Shown: positions 19,435 to 27,899 of the stretch, piece by piece
Numbering within the stretch: the stretch's first letter is position 1
Layout: each line of letters opens with the position of its first letter
Origin: Rubrivivax sp.
GTDB taxonomy: Bacteria > Pseudomonadota > Gammaproteobacteria > Burkholderiales > Burkholderiaceae_C
Length of the DNA: 64,000 bases
Reading direction: 5' to 3'
Assembly: GCA_027490215.1 (NCBI GenBank)
Contig: JAIXYO010000061.1
Span: forward strand, 1-64,000
Notes under the pieces: model-generated
Database searches by the model: none
The model's input: only the letters and a program-made list of their open reading frames with translations
Told to the model about the DNA's origin: nothing
Made by a program: the position numbers and the translations under genes

Positions 19435-19922
19435 GGCGCCAGATCCGGCATGTAGACACTCGCCTCGGTGGTGATCAGCGCCAGCGGGTACCGTCGCCCG
19501 GCCACGTGGTCCTCGATGCTTCTCAGCACCATCGTGCTCCGGTGTCGCGCCGCGCTGGCCCGCACTTCGTCCAGCGTCATCCACAGCGTGCGCACGATGC
19601 CATGGTCGAGCGTGCGCCCTGGAAGCGGCTCGCCGACCGTGCCGGAGTAGGCAATGCGCAGGTAAGTGACATCCTCGCCCCGCTCCGGTCGCTGGAAGCG
19701 GCCGAGGTAGATGCCGACCACCGCCAGCGGGGTGAACTCGCAGGCGGTTTCCTCCAGCACCTCGCGCACCGCGCCTTCCTGCGGTGACTCGGCCGGGTCG
19801 AGGTGTCCGGCCGGGTTGTTCAACCGCAAGCCCTCCGGGGTGTGCTCTTCAATCAGCAGAAAGCGACCGTCCTTCTCGATGACCGCCGCCACGGTGACGT
19901 TGGGCTTCCAGCGTTTTTTCAT
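19431..19922 (-). CDS. nudJ: Nudix hydrolase, NudJ-like
   Basis: A 163-residue Nudix phosphohydrolase. The Nudix box is complete: [20 protein letters not shown] (residues 39-58) with its REVLEE core. NudJ of E. coli hydrolyses nucleoside di- and triphosphates and thiamine-pyrimidine pyrophosphates. Assignment to NudJ rests on the box context and on the coupled mnmA gene downstream, the same order as in E. coli. Confidence 0.88.
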   Translation of the reverse strand: MKKRWKPNVTVAAVIEKDGRFLLIEEHTPEGLRLNNPAGHLDPAESPQEGAVREVLEETACEFTPLAVVGIYLGRFQRPERGEDVTYLRIAYSGTVGEPLPGRTLDHGIVRTLWMTLDEVRASAARHRSTMVLRSIEDHVAGRRYPLALITTEASVYMPDLAP

Positions 19923-20093
19923 AGGTCACCATGGTAGCCGTGGGCTGCGGGTCGCCCGAGCTCCGGGGGGTGCTGGCGTCCGATGCCACCGATGGGCCGG
20001 GACAGCCGCTGGCTGCGATCAACGTAATGTGGGGACAATAGCGAAATCAAGGGCGCGCACAGGGGCGCATCCGATCGTTCTGAGGAGGCATTG

Positions 20094-21221
20094 ATGCTGA
20101 TAGGCGTTCCGCTCGAAACGGCGGCTGGGGAAACGCGGGTGGCCGTCACGCCCGAAACCGCCAAGAAGCTGAAGGCCCTGGGACACACGCTGCGCATCCA
20201 GTCGGGTGCGGGTGTGGCCGCCAGCGCAACCGACGAGGCCTACACAGCCGTCGGGGCAGAGATCACCGACGCGGCGGGCGCTTTCGGCTGCGAACTGGTG
20301 CTGAAGGTGCGCGCCCCCAGCGAGGCCGAGTTGCCCCTCTTCAAATCCGGTGCGGCGCTTGTCGGCATGCTGAATCCGTTCGATGCCGAGGGCCTGCACC
20401 GGGTGGCGGCGGCGGGCCTGACCAGCTTTGCGCTGGAAGCCGCACCGCGCACCACCCGTGCGCAGAGCATGGACGTGCTGAGTTCGCAGGCCAACATCGC
20501 CGGCTACAAGGCGGTGATGATCGCCGCCGACCGATACCAGCGCTTCTTCCCGATGCTGATGACCGCCGCCGGCACGGTGAAAGCCGCCCGGGTGGTGATC
20601 CTGGGCGTGGGCGTGGCCGGGCTGCAGGCGATTGCCACGGCCAAGCGGCTGGGCGCGGTGATCGAAGCCAGCGACGTGCGGCCCAGCGTGAAGGAACAGG
20701 TCGAGTCGCTGGGCGCCAAGTTCATCGAGGTGTCCTACGACACGCCGGAAGAAAAGGAAGCCGCGGTTGGTGTCGGTGGCTACGCGAAGCCGATGCCGCA
20801 AAGCTGGCTGGACCGGCAGAAGGTCGAGGTGGCCAAGCGGGTTGCGGCAGCCGACATCGTCATCTCCACGGCCTTGATTCCGGGCCGTGCCGCGCCGACG
20901 TTGATCACCGAAGACATGGTCACGGCCATGAAACCCGGATCGGTGATCGTCGACATTGCTGCTGGCAAAGGCCCGAACGGCGGGGGCAACTGCCCGTTGT
21001 CGGAGGCCGACAAGACAGTGATCAAGCATGGCGTCACCATCGTGGGTGAAACCAACCTGCCTGCGCTGGTCGCCGCCGATGCGTCGGCGCTGTATGCGCG
21101 CAACGTCATCGATTTCCTGAAGCTGGTGATCACCAAAGAGGGCACCTTCAACGTGCCGATGGACGACGACATCGTTGCCGCCTGCCTGATGACGCAGGCA
21201 GGCGAGGTCAAGAGAAAGTAA
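20094..21221 (+). CDS. pntAA: NAD(P) transhydrogenase alpha subunit, part 1 (NAD-binding domain I)
   Basis: The soluble NAD(H)-binding component of proton-translocating transhydrogenase, which uses the proton gradient to make NADPH from NADH. The 375-residue protein resembles alanine dehydrogenase: IGVPLETAAGETRVAVTPE at the start, VVILGVGVAGLQAIATAKRL (dinucleotide fold) and RPSVKEQVESLGAKF. A GAGGAGG ribosome site precedes the ATG at 20094; a TTG one codon earlier is possible. It heads the split pntAA-pntAB-pntB operon. Confidence 0.95.
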   Translation: MLIGVPLETAAGETRVAVTPETAKKLKALGHTLRIQSGAGVAASATDEAYTAVGAEITDAAGAFGCELVLKVRAPSEAELPLFKSGAALVGMLNPFDAEGLHRVAAAGLTSFALEAAPRTTRAQSMDVLSSQANIAGYKAVMIAADRYQRFFPMLMTAAGTVKAARVVILGVGVAGLQAIATAKRLGAVIEASDVRPSVKEQVESLGAKFIEVSYDTPEEKEAAVGVGGYAKPMPQSWLDRQKVEVAKRVAAADIVISTALIPGRAAPTLITEDMVTAMKPGSVIVDIAAGKGPNGGGNCPLSEADKTVIKHGVTIVGETNLPALVAADASALYARNVIDFLKLVITKEGTFNVPMDDDIVAACLMTQAGEVKRK

Positions 21222-21236
21222 ACGGAACGACACCCC

Positions 21237-21557
21237 ATGGACATCATCTCGCCGACGATTACCAACCTGATCATCTTCGTGCTGGCGATCTACGTCGGCT
21301 ATCACGTCGTCTGGACGGTCACCCCTGCGCTGCATACACCCCTGATGGCAGTGACGAACGCGATCTCGGCGATCGTCATCGTCGGCGCGATGCTCGCCGC
21401 GGCACTCACTGAAACCACGCTCGGCAAGACGATGGGCGTGCTGGCGGTGGCGCTGGCGGCGGTGAACGTCTTCGGCGGCTTCCTCGTCACACGCCGAATG
21501 CTGGAGATGTTCAAGAAGAAGGAAAAGAAGGCTGTAGCGCCGGAGGCAGCCAAGTGA
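21237..21557 (+). CDS. pntAB: NAD(P) transhydrogenase alpha subunit, part 2 (membrane)
   Basis: A 106-residue protein with three transmembrane helices (about residues 7-27, 35-55 and 61-82) and a Lys-rich tail. It is the first part of the proton channel domain II. In enterobacteria it is fused to the NAD-binding part; here it is a separate gene, as in Rhodospirillum. It begins 15 bases after pntAA and overlaps pntB by 4 bases. Confidence 0.94.
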   Translation: MDIISPTITNLIIFVLAIYVGYHVVWTVTPALHTPLMAVTNAISAIVIVGAMLAAALTETTLGKTMGVLAVALAAVNVFGGFLVTRRMLEMFKKKEKKAVAPEAAK

Positions 21558-22993
21558 GCCTGAACGTTGTCACGCTGCTGTATCTGATTGCGAGCGTCTG
21601 CTTCATCCAGGCCTTGAAAGGCCTGAGTCACCCGACCACCTCGATCCGCGGCAACCTGTTCGGCATGGTCGGCATGGCGATAGCCGTGGCGACCACGGCG
21701 GCCTTGATCGTCAAGCTGGCCGACGGGCACCTGGGCGGCATGGTCTACGTGCTGGGCGCGCTGGTGGTGGGCGGAGGCATCGGCGCCACCATGGCCAACC
21801 GCGTCGAGATGACCAAGATGCCGGAGCTCGTCGCCTTCATGCACAGCATGATCGGCCTGGCGGCGGTGTTCATCGCGGTGGCCGCCGTGGCTGAACCGCA
21901 TGCATTTGGCATCGTGGCCAAACCGATCGATGGGGTGGTCCTGCCGATTCCGACAGGCAACCGGCTGGAGCTGTTCCTCGGTGCTGCCATCGGGGCCATC
22001 ACCTTCAGCGGCTCGGTGATTGCCTTCGGCAAGCTCAGCGGCAAGTACAAGTTCCGGCTGTTCCAGGGCGCCCCGGTTCAGTTTGCCGGCCAGCACAAGC
22101 TGAACCTTGTCCTCGGTCTGAGCCTGCTCGGCCTGGGCCTGGTGTTCATGTTCACCGGCAGCTGGACCGCGTTCTTCGCGATGCTGGTACTCGCCTTCGT
22201 TTTGGGCGTGCTGATCATCATCCCGATCGGCGGCGCAGACATGCCGGTGGTGGTGAGCATGTTGAACAGCTACAGCGGCTGGGCGGCGGCCGGCATCGGT
22301 TTCAGCCTGAACAACGCGATGCTGATCATCGCCGGCAGCCTGGTGGGCAGCTCGGGCGCGATCCTGAGCTACATCATGTGCAAGGCGATGAACCGCTCGT
22401 TCTTCAACGTGATCGGCGGCGGATTCGGGGGCGAATCTGCCGCGGCGGGCGGCGCCAAGGCCGAAGCGCGGCCGGTCAAGAGCGGCAGCGCCGACGACGC
22501 GGCCTTCGTGCTGGGCAACGCAGAGACCGTGGTCATCGTGCCGGGCTATGGCCTGGCCGTGGCCCGCGCCCAGCATGCGGTGAAGGAGCTGGCCGCCAAG
22601 CTGACCGAAAAGGGCATCACGGTGAAGTACGCGATCCACCCGGTCGCCGGCCGCATGCCGGGGCACATGAACGTGCTGCTGGCCGAGGCCGAGGTGCCAT
22701 ACGACCAGGTATTCGAGATGGAAGACATCAACGGCGAGTTCGGCCAAGCCGACGTGGCGATCATCCTCGGCGCCAACGACGTGGTGAACCCGGCCGCACT
22801 GACCAAGGGCAGCCCGATCTTCGGCATGCCGATCCTTGAGGCCTACAAGGCCAAGACCATCATCGTCAACAAGCGCTCGATGGCCGCGGGCTACGCCGGC
22901 CTCGACAATGAGCTGTTCTACATGGACAAGACCATGATGGTCTTCGGCGACGCGAAGAAGGTGGTCGAGGACATGGTCAAGGCGATCGAGTGA
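21554..22993 (+). CDS. pntB: NAD(P) transhydrogenase beta subunit
   Basis: A 479-residue membrane subunit. The N-terminal half holds the remaining transmembrane helices of domain II. The C-terminal third is the NADP(H)-binding domain III, with VVIVPGYGLAVARAQHAV, HPVAGRMPGHMNVLLAEA and ILGANDVVNPAA. The GTG start overlaps pntAB (GTGA), which ensures balanced subunits. Together the three genes give a complete enzyme. Confidence 0.96.
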   Translation: MSLNVVTLLYLIASVCFIQALKGLSHPTTSIRGNLFGMVGMAIAVATTAALIVKLADGHLGGMVYVLGALVVGGGIGATMANRVEMTKMPELVAFMHSMIGLAAVFIAVAAVAEPHAFGIVAKPIDGVVLPIPTGNRLELFLGAAIGAITFSGSVIAFGKLSGKYKFRLFQGAPVQFAGQHKLNLVLGLSLLGLGLVFMFTGSWTAFFAMLVLAFVLGVLIIIPIGGADMPVVVSMLNSYSGWAAAGIGFSLNNAMLIIAGSLVGSSGAILSYIMCKAMNRSFFNVIGGGFGGESAAAGGAKAEARPVKSGSADDAAFVLGNAETVVIVPGYGLAVARAQHAVKELAAKLTEKGITVKYAIHPVAGRMPGHMNVLLAEAEVPYDQVFEMEDINGEFGQADVAIILGANDVVNPAALTKGSPIFGMPILEAYKAKTIIVNKRSMAAGYAGLDNELFYMDKTMMVFGDAKKVVEDMVKAIE

Positions 22994-23098
22994 TTCGGAT
23001 AGCAGGGCAGCGATAGCCCCACGGCTCGCGGCGGAGATTCGCCTCAGATCCGCCCAGGAGGCTAGGAGGCCAGGAACGATCCTTGCAAATCTCTGTCC

Positions 23099-24040
23099 AT
23101 GCTGCCCGGCCACAAGGAGTCCTCGACACGCACCGCGGTCATCGCCGGCGCGGTCGACACATTGATCACCTTGGCGGCACTGTTGGCGGCGCAGTCGTCG
23201 GTGCTTCTGGCCGACTTCCTGAAGACCGGGCTCGAGTTCATCGCGGTGCTGCTGGCCTGGGTCGCCATGCGGCACCTGGCGCGCGGCGCGGGGGATGCCT
23301 ACGACTACGGCATCGGCAAGCTGGAGAACCTGTCGAGCCTGATCGTGGCCGCCTTGATGGGGCTGGTGTTCATCGTCATCACGGTCAATGCGGTGCGTGG
23401 GCTGTTGTCGCCAGCGCATGTCGGTGGGATCGGGGTGACCATCAGCCTGGTGGCGCAAGTGGTCTTCGGCAGCATCAACTGCTGGCTGTGGCGGCGCTGC
23501 CGACTGGCTGCTCAGGCGGAAGACTCGCCGCTGATGGCATCGCAGGCCAAGCTGTTCTTCACCAAGCTGTTCGGCAATGTGTTCATCTTCGGCTCGCTGG
23601 CGCTAAGCCTGCTGCTGGCCGATCACAGCTGGTCGGTCTACATCGACCCCATCGCCTCGCTGGTGATCGCCGGCAGCATCCTGGTCTCGGCCATTGGCGT
23701 GTTTTCCAGCTCGGTCTACGACCTGCTCGATGGCACGCTGGAAGAAAAGGACAAGCTCGACATCATGCGTGAGCTGGTGCTGCACTTTCACCGCTACGAC
23801 CGGCTGTACGGCGTGCGGTCGCGGCGCGCTGGCAACCGGGTGTTCATCGACATTCACGTCGGCTTCGACCCCGCTCGTCGCGTCGGCGATGTCGAACAGG
23901 ACATCGCGGCGATGCGCGCTGGCGTGATGCGCCATTTCAAGAATGCCTGTGTGACGGTGGTGCTCGGGCCGGAGCTCACGCTCGCCTCCGAGAGCGCCGA
24001 CGGCGAGCAGGTAACGGTGTCGCGCCTGGCTGCGAGGTAG
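23099..24040 (+). CDS. CDF-like membrane protein lacking the usual metal ligands
   Basis: A 313-residue protein with the cation-diffusion-facilitator layout: about six transmembrane segments and a cytosolic alpha-beta domain (RSRRAGNRVFIDIHVGFDP, near residues 242-260). The usual Asp-x3-Asp of TM2 reads K-x3-E (LLADFLKTGLEF), and the His-x3-Asp of TM5 is replaced by Phe and Lys (AKLFFTKLFG). Zinc transport by the standard mechanism is therefore doubtful. It may move another substrate or have lost transport. It stands alone between pntB and fadD. Confidence 0.75.
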   Translation: MLPGHKESSTRTAVIAGAVDTLITLAALLAAQSSVLLADFLKTGLEFIAVLLAWVAMRHLARGAGDAYDYGIGKLENLSSLIVAALMGLVFIVITVNAVRGLLSPAHVGGIGVTISLVAQVVFGSINCWLWRRCRLAAQAEDSPLMASQAKLFFTKLFGNVFIFGSLALSLLLADHSWSVYIDPIASLVIAGSILVSAIGVFSSSVYDLLDGTLEEKDKLDIMRELVLHFHRYDRLYGVRSRRAGNRVFIDIHVGFDPARRVGDVEQDIAAMRAGVMRHFKNACVTVVLGPELTLASESADGEQVTVSRLAAR

Positions 24041-24175
24041 CGCCCCGGCCTCGAGACACCTGCGTTCTACCCGAACGAAGCAACCCGTCGCCGCGACGGC
24101 AAGCTGTCGAATCACCCGATGGCGGGTCTTCAACGATCGCTCAGAATCCGGCGATCGCAATGGAGCCGGGGCGCC

Positions 24176-25849
24176 ATGGAAAAAATCTGGCTCAAGCATT
24201 ACCCACCAAGCGTGCCAGCGCTGATCGATGTGGCCGAGTGCAACTCGCTGGTCGCCTTGCTGGAAGACAGCTTCCGCAAATACCGCGATCTGCCAGCCTG
24301 CAAGTTCATGGGCCACACGCTCAGCTTTGGTGAGATCGATGCGTTGTCTACCGCCTTTGCGGCCTGGCTGCAGGCTCAGGGCTTCGCCAAGGGCGACCGC
24401 GTCGCGCTGATGATGCCCAATGTGCCGCAGTACCCGGTGGCAGTCGCCGGCGTGTTGCGCGCGGGCTGCGTGGTGGTCAACGTCAACCCGCTGTACACAC
24501 CTCGCGAGCTCGAACACCAACTGAGGGATTCCGGCGCGACCGGCATCGTGGTGCTGGAGAACTTCGCGACCACGCTTCAACAGGTGCTGCCCACGGTGGC
24601 GGTGCGCAAGATCGTGATCACCGCGCTGGGTGACCTGCTGAGCGCGCCCAAGTCGTGGATCGTCAACACGGTGGTGCGCCATGTGAAGAAGCTGGTACCG
24701 CCGTACGCGCTGCCAGGCGCGGTGCGCTTCAATGCCGCCCTGTCCGCCGGACGGCAACAAACCCTGCGGCCACCCGCGGTGGGGCCGGATGACATCGCGG
24801 TGCTGCAATACACCGGTGGCACCACCGGCATCAGCAAGGGCGCGGTGCTGTTGCACCGCAACCTGGTGGCCAACATCCTGCAGTCGGAGGCCTGGTATGG
24901 CCCGGCGCTGAAGAAGATCCCTCAAGGTGTGCAGATCCTGACGGCCTGTGCGCTGCCGCTGTATCACATCTTCGGCTTCAACACGAACATGATGCTGGGG
25001 CTGCGCATGGGCGGCTGCAGCCTGCTGATACCCAATCCGCGCGACCTGCCTGCCGTTTTCAAGACCCTGGCCGGCGAGCGCATCCACAGCTTTCCCGCCG
25101 TGAACACGCTGTTCCGCGCGATGGCCAGCCACCCGGATTTCGACCGCGTGGACTGGAGCCAGCTGGTCATCTCGGTGGGGGGTGGCATGGCCGTGCACAG
25201 TGCGACCGCACAGCTGTGGCTGGAGAAGACGGGCTGCCCGATCGTGGAGGGCTATGGTTTGTCGGAAACCTCGCCGACCGCCAGCTGCAACCCGATCGAC
25301 AGCACCAGCTTCAGCGGCACCATCGGCCTGCCGATGCCCAACACCGAGATGAAGCTGGTCGACGAAGTCGGCAACGAAGTCCCGCCAGGCACGGCCGGCG
25401 AAATCGCGATCCGCGGCCCGCAGGTGATGGCCGGCTACTGGCAGCGGCCGGAGGAAACCGCCCAGGCGATGACAGCCGACGGCTTCTTCCGCTCGGGAGA
25501 CATCGGCACGGTGGACGAGCGCGGCTACTTCAAGATCATCGACCGCAAGAAGGACATGATCAAGGTCAGCGGCTTCAACGTCTACCCCAACGAGGTCGAA
25601 GAAGTGGTGTCGCAGCTGGCCGGCGTCGCCGAATGTGCTGCGGTCGGGGTGCCTGACGAGAAGGCCGGCGAGGTGATCAAGCTGGTCATCGTGCGCAGCA
25701 ACGAGCAGCTCACCGAGGCCGCGGTGCGCGCCCATTGCGAGGCCTTGCTGGCGGGTTACAAGCGGCCCCGGGTGATCGAGTTCCGCACTGAAATGCCCAA
25801 GACCAACGTCGGCAAGATACTGCGGCGCGTGCTGCGCGACGGCGGCTGA
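24176..25849 (+). CDS. fadD: Long-chain fatty acid-CoA ligase
   Basis: Activates long-chain fatty acids to acyl-CoA at the inner membrane, using ATP, for beta-oxidation or lipid synthesis. The 557-residue protein has the AMP-binding P-loop YTGGTTGISKGAVL (residues 219-232), EGYGLSETSPTASCNP, RSGDIGTVDERGYFKIIDRK and the C-terminal Lys in TNVGKILRR. The frame opens at 24119; the ATG at 24176 gives the normal FadD N terminus (MEKIWLKHYP). It runs into rsmE with a 20-base gap. Confidence 0.93.
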   Translation: MEKIWLKHYPPSVPALIDVAECNSLVALLEDSFRKYRDLPACKFMGHTLSFGEIDALSTAFAAWLQAQGFAKGDRVALMMPNVPQYPVAVAGVLRAGCVVVNVNPLYTPRELEHQLRDSGATGIVVLENFATTLQQVLPTVAVRKIVITALGDLLSAPKSWIVNTVVRHVKKLVPPYALPGAVRFNAALSAGRQQTLRPPAVGPDDIAVLQYTGGTTGISKGAVLLHRNLVANILQSEAWYGPALKKIPQGVQILTACALPLYHIFGFNTNMMLGLRMGGCSLLIPNPRDLPAVFKTLAGERIHSFPAVNTLFRAMASHPDFDRVDWSQLVISVGGGMAVHSATAQLWLEKTGCPIVEGYGLSETSPTASCNPIDSTSFSGTIGLPMPNTEMKLVDEVGNEVPPGTAGEIAIRGPQVMAGYWQRPEETAQAMTADGFFRSGDIGTVDERGYFKIIDRKKDMIKVSGFNVYPNEVEEVVSQLAGVAECAAVGVPDEKAGEVIKLVIVRSNEQLTEAAVRAHCEALLAGYKRPRVIEFRTEMPKTNVGKILRRVLRDGG

Positions 25850-25869
25850 CACCGCACTGCATTCCAGCG

Positions 25870-26595
25870 ATGCCGCCCCGCTTCTTTGTTCCACCGCCGC
25901 TGGAGGCGGGTGGCCACTGTGTGCTGCCGCCCGGGCCGACCCGTCACGTGCAGGTACTGCGGATGCAGCCCGGTGATGCGATCACGCTGTTCGATGGCCA
26001 GGGCGGCGAATGGCAGGCGCGCATCGAGCAGATGGGTCGCAACGTGGTGTCGGTGCAGGTGCTGGCGCATCAGCCCGTGGACCGCGAACTCGCCATCGAC
26101 GTGACGATCGCGATGGGTATGCCGGCCAATGAACGGATGGACAGCGTCGTCGAGAAGGCGACCGAGCTCGGTGTCGCCGCCATCCAACCCTTGCTTTGCG
26201 AGCGCTCGGTGCTGCGCCTGGCCGGCGAGCGGGCCGACAAGAAGGTGGCCCACTGGCAGTCGGTCGCTGCGGCCGCGAGCGAGCAATGCGGCCGCACCCG
26301 GGTGCCGACGGTGCAGCCGGTGCGCGCCTTGTCTGCATGGCTGGCGGGACTGTCGTCGGAGGTGATCGGCCGGCGTCATGTGCTGAGCCTGCGTGCCGGC
26401 GGTCACGGGGTGGCCTCTGGCCAACCTGGCGAGCAGTTGCTGTTCCTCAGTGGGCCCGAAGGCGGCCTGTCAGAGGCGGAGGAGCAGGCTGCGATACGCG
26501 CTGGATTTCAGCCGATCTCACTCGGTCCGCGGGTTCTGCGCGCCGACACCGCGCCGCTCGCCGTGCTGGCCGCCTTGGCATTGGCGCCGCGCTGA
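25870..26595 (+). CDS. rsmE: 16S rRNA (uracil-1498-N3)-methyltransferase
   Basis: Methylates U1498 of 16S rRNA with S-adenosylmethionine. The 241-residue protein combines an N-terminal PUA-like part (PRFFVPPPLEAGG, then HVQVLRMQPGD) with a SPOUT knot: MDSVVEKATELGVAAIQPL, AAAASEQCGRTRVP, LFLSGPEGGLSEAEE and SLGPRVLRADTAPL. These are the RsmE signature blocks. It ends facing the convergent methyltransferase gene. Confidence 0.95.
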   Translation: MPPRFFVPPPLEAGGHCVLPPGPTRHVQVLRMQPGDAITLFDGQGGEWQARIEQMGRNVVSVQVLAHQPVDRELAIDVTIAMGMPANERMDSVVEKATELGVAAIQPLLCERSVLRLAGERADKKVAHWQSVAAAASEQCGRTRVPTVQPVRALSAWLAGLSSEVIGRRHVLSLRAGGHGVASGQPGEQLLFLSGPEGGLSEAEEQAAIRAGFQPISLGPRVLRADTAPLAVLAALALAPR

Positions 26596-26617
26596 CCCTG
26601 AGCGCGAGGGCGGTATC

Positions 26618-27877
26618 TCAGCGCGGTGGCACGGCGTCGCTGCGCATGGTGCCCGCCACCAGATCGAAGCGGAACAACCGGCATTCGATCGGCCCATTCC
26701 ACATCGGGGTGCGACGTGATTCCTTCAGCCGCATCGCGCTGGGCAGTTTCATGTCAGGGCTGAGCACATGGGCCGTCCAGCCAGCGGGATGCCGGGTGTA
26801 GGCGCGCTTCCAGTGCGCGCTGAGGCGCGCGAAGAAGTCGTCGGGCAGGTCCTTGTTGCCCGGGTCCGCGCTCGATGGCCGCGGCGATGACCCCGCCTTG
26901 CCCGCCACCTCGATGCGCTCGCCGTAGGGTGGGTTCAACATCAGCGTTCCAGGCAAGTCGTCGGGCAACTCAGGCGCCGGACGCTCCAGCGCATCGCCGC
27001 CGTTGAAGGTGATGGCGGCCTCGACGCCGGCGCGCTGCGCATTGCGACGCGCGAAGTCGACCATGCGGAACGACACGTCGCTGGCATGGATCGGCACGGC
27101 CGACGCATGGATGCGCGCCTGCGCGTGGCTGCGCAGCCGCTGCAGCTCGGCGCGCATCTCGGGCGTGGCAAACGGCAGCAGGCGCTCGAAGGCAAATCTG
27201 CGCTTCAGGCCCGGTGCAATACCGCAGGCGATCTGAGCCGCTTCGATCGCGATCGTGCCCGATCCACAGCACGGGTCGTGCAGCGCACCGCCCGCGTCAG
27301 GTCGGCCTTGCCAACCCGCGGCAGCCAGCATCGCGGCGGCCAGGGTTTCCTTCAGCGGCGCATCGCCCTTGTCCTCGCGCCAGCCACGCTTGGACAGTGG
27401 CTCGCCGGAGGTATCGACGTAGAGCGCCGCGCGTTCCTCACCCAGGTGCAGCACCAGCGCCAGATCGGGTTGGCGAATATCGACGCTCGGGCGCTCACCC
27501 GTGGCTTCGCGCAACACATCGCAGACCGCATCCTTGATGCGCAGCGCAGCGAAGTTGAGGCTGCGCAGCGGGCTGCGGTGGGCGGTGGTGTCAACGCGCA
27601 GGGTGTGTTGCGGTGTGATCCATTGCGTCCAGTCGACGCTGGCGGCCAGGTCGTAAAGCGCCTGCTCGTCGCGATAAGCGCCCTCGGCCACCTCGACCAG
27701 TACCCGCTGCGCGAGGCGCGATTCGAGGTTCAGCACCATCACCTCGCTCGGGCCGCCATCGAGCGCGACTCCACCGCGAAGCGCGTGCACGGTGAACTCC
27801 GGCAACACACGCCTGACTTCGTCAGCGAGCAGCGCCTCGACGCCGGCGGCGCACGGAAGAAAAAAGGGAGCCGTCAT
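26618..27877 (-). CDS. THUMP-domain RNA methyltransferase, RlmL N-terminal type
   Basis: A class I SAM-dependent methyltransferase, 419 residues. The N-terminal THUMP region (about 1-160) binds RNA. The catalytic part has DPCCGSGTIAIEAA (SAM site) and the N2-guanine/adenine motif NPPYGERIEVAG. It matches the N-terminal half of E. coli RlmL, which makes m2G2445 in 23S rRNA; the RlmK half is absent. A Ser/Pro/Gly insert follows NPPYGER. The ATG at 27877 was chosen for the family start. rlmL is a plausible symbol but not certain. Confidence 0.88.
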   Translation of the reverse strand: MTAPFFLPCAAGVEALLADEVRRVLPEFTVHALRGGVALDGGPSEVMVLNLESRLAQRVLVEVAEGAYRDEQALYDLAASVDWTQWITPQHTLRVDTTAHRSPLRSLNFAALRIKDAVCDVLREATGERPSVDIRQPDLALVLHLGEERAALYVDTSGEPLSKRGWREDKGDAPLKETLAAAMLAAAGWQGRPDAGGALHDPCCGSGTIAIEAAQIACGIAPGLKRRFAFERLLPFATPEMRAELQRLRSHAQARIHASAVPIHASDVSFRMVDFARRNAQRAGVEAAITFNGGDALERPAPELPDDLPGTLMLNPPYGERIEVAGKAGSSPRPSSADPGNKDLPDDFFARLSAHWKRAYTRHPAGWTAHVLSPDMKLPSAMRLKESRRTPMWNGPIECRLFRFDLVAGTMRSDAVPPR

Positions 27878-27899
27878 GCAGGTTCGGCGAGCAGCGGGC

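Noticed and set aside
21302-23458. Open frame of about 720 codons on the minus strand opposite pntB
   Set aside because: It is antisense to pntAB-pntB and rich in His, Gln and Arg with no domain; the sense genes have full family signatures.
23603-25894. Open frame of about 760 codons opposite the CDF-like gene and fadD
   Set aside because: It spans two unrelated sense genes and the gap between them, and shows only compositional bias, so it is a shadow.
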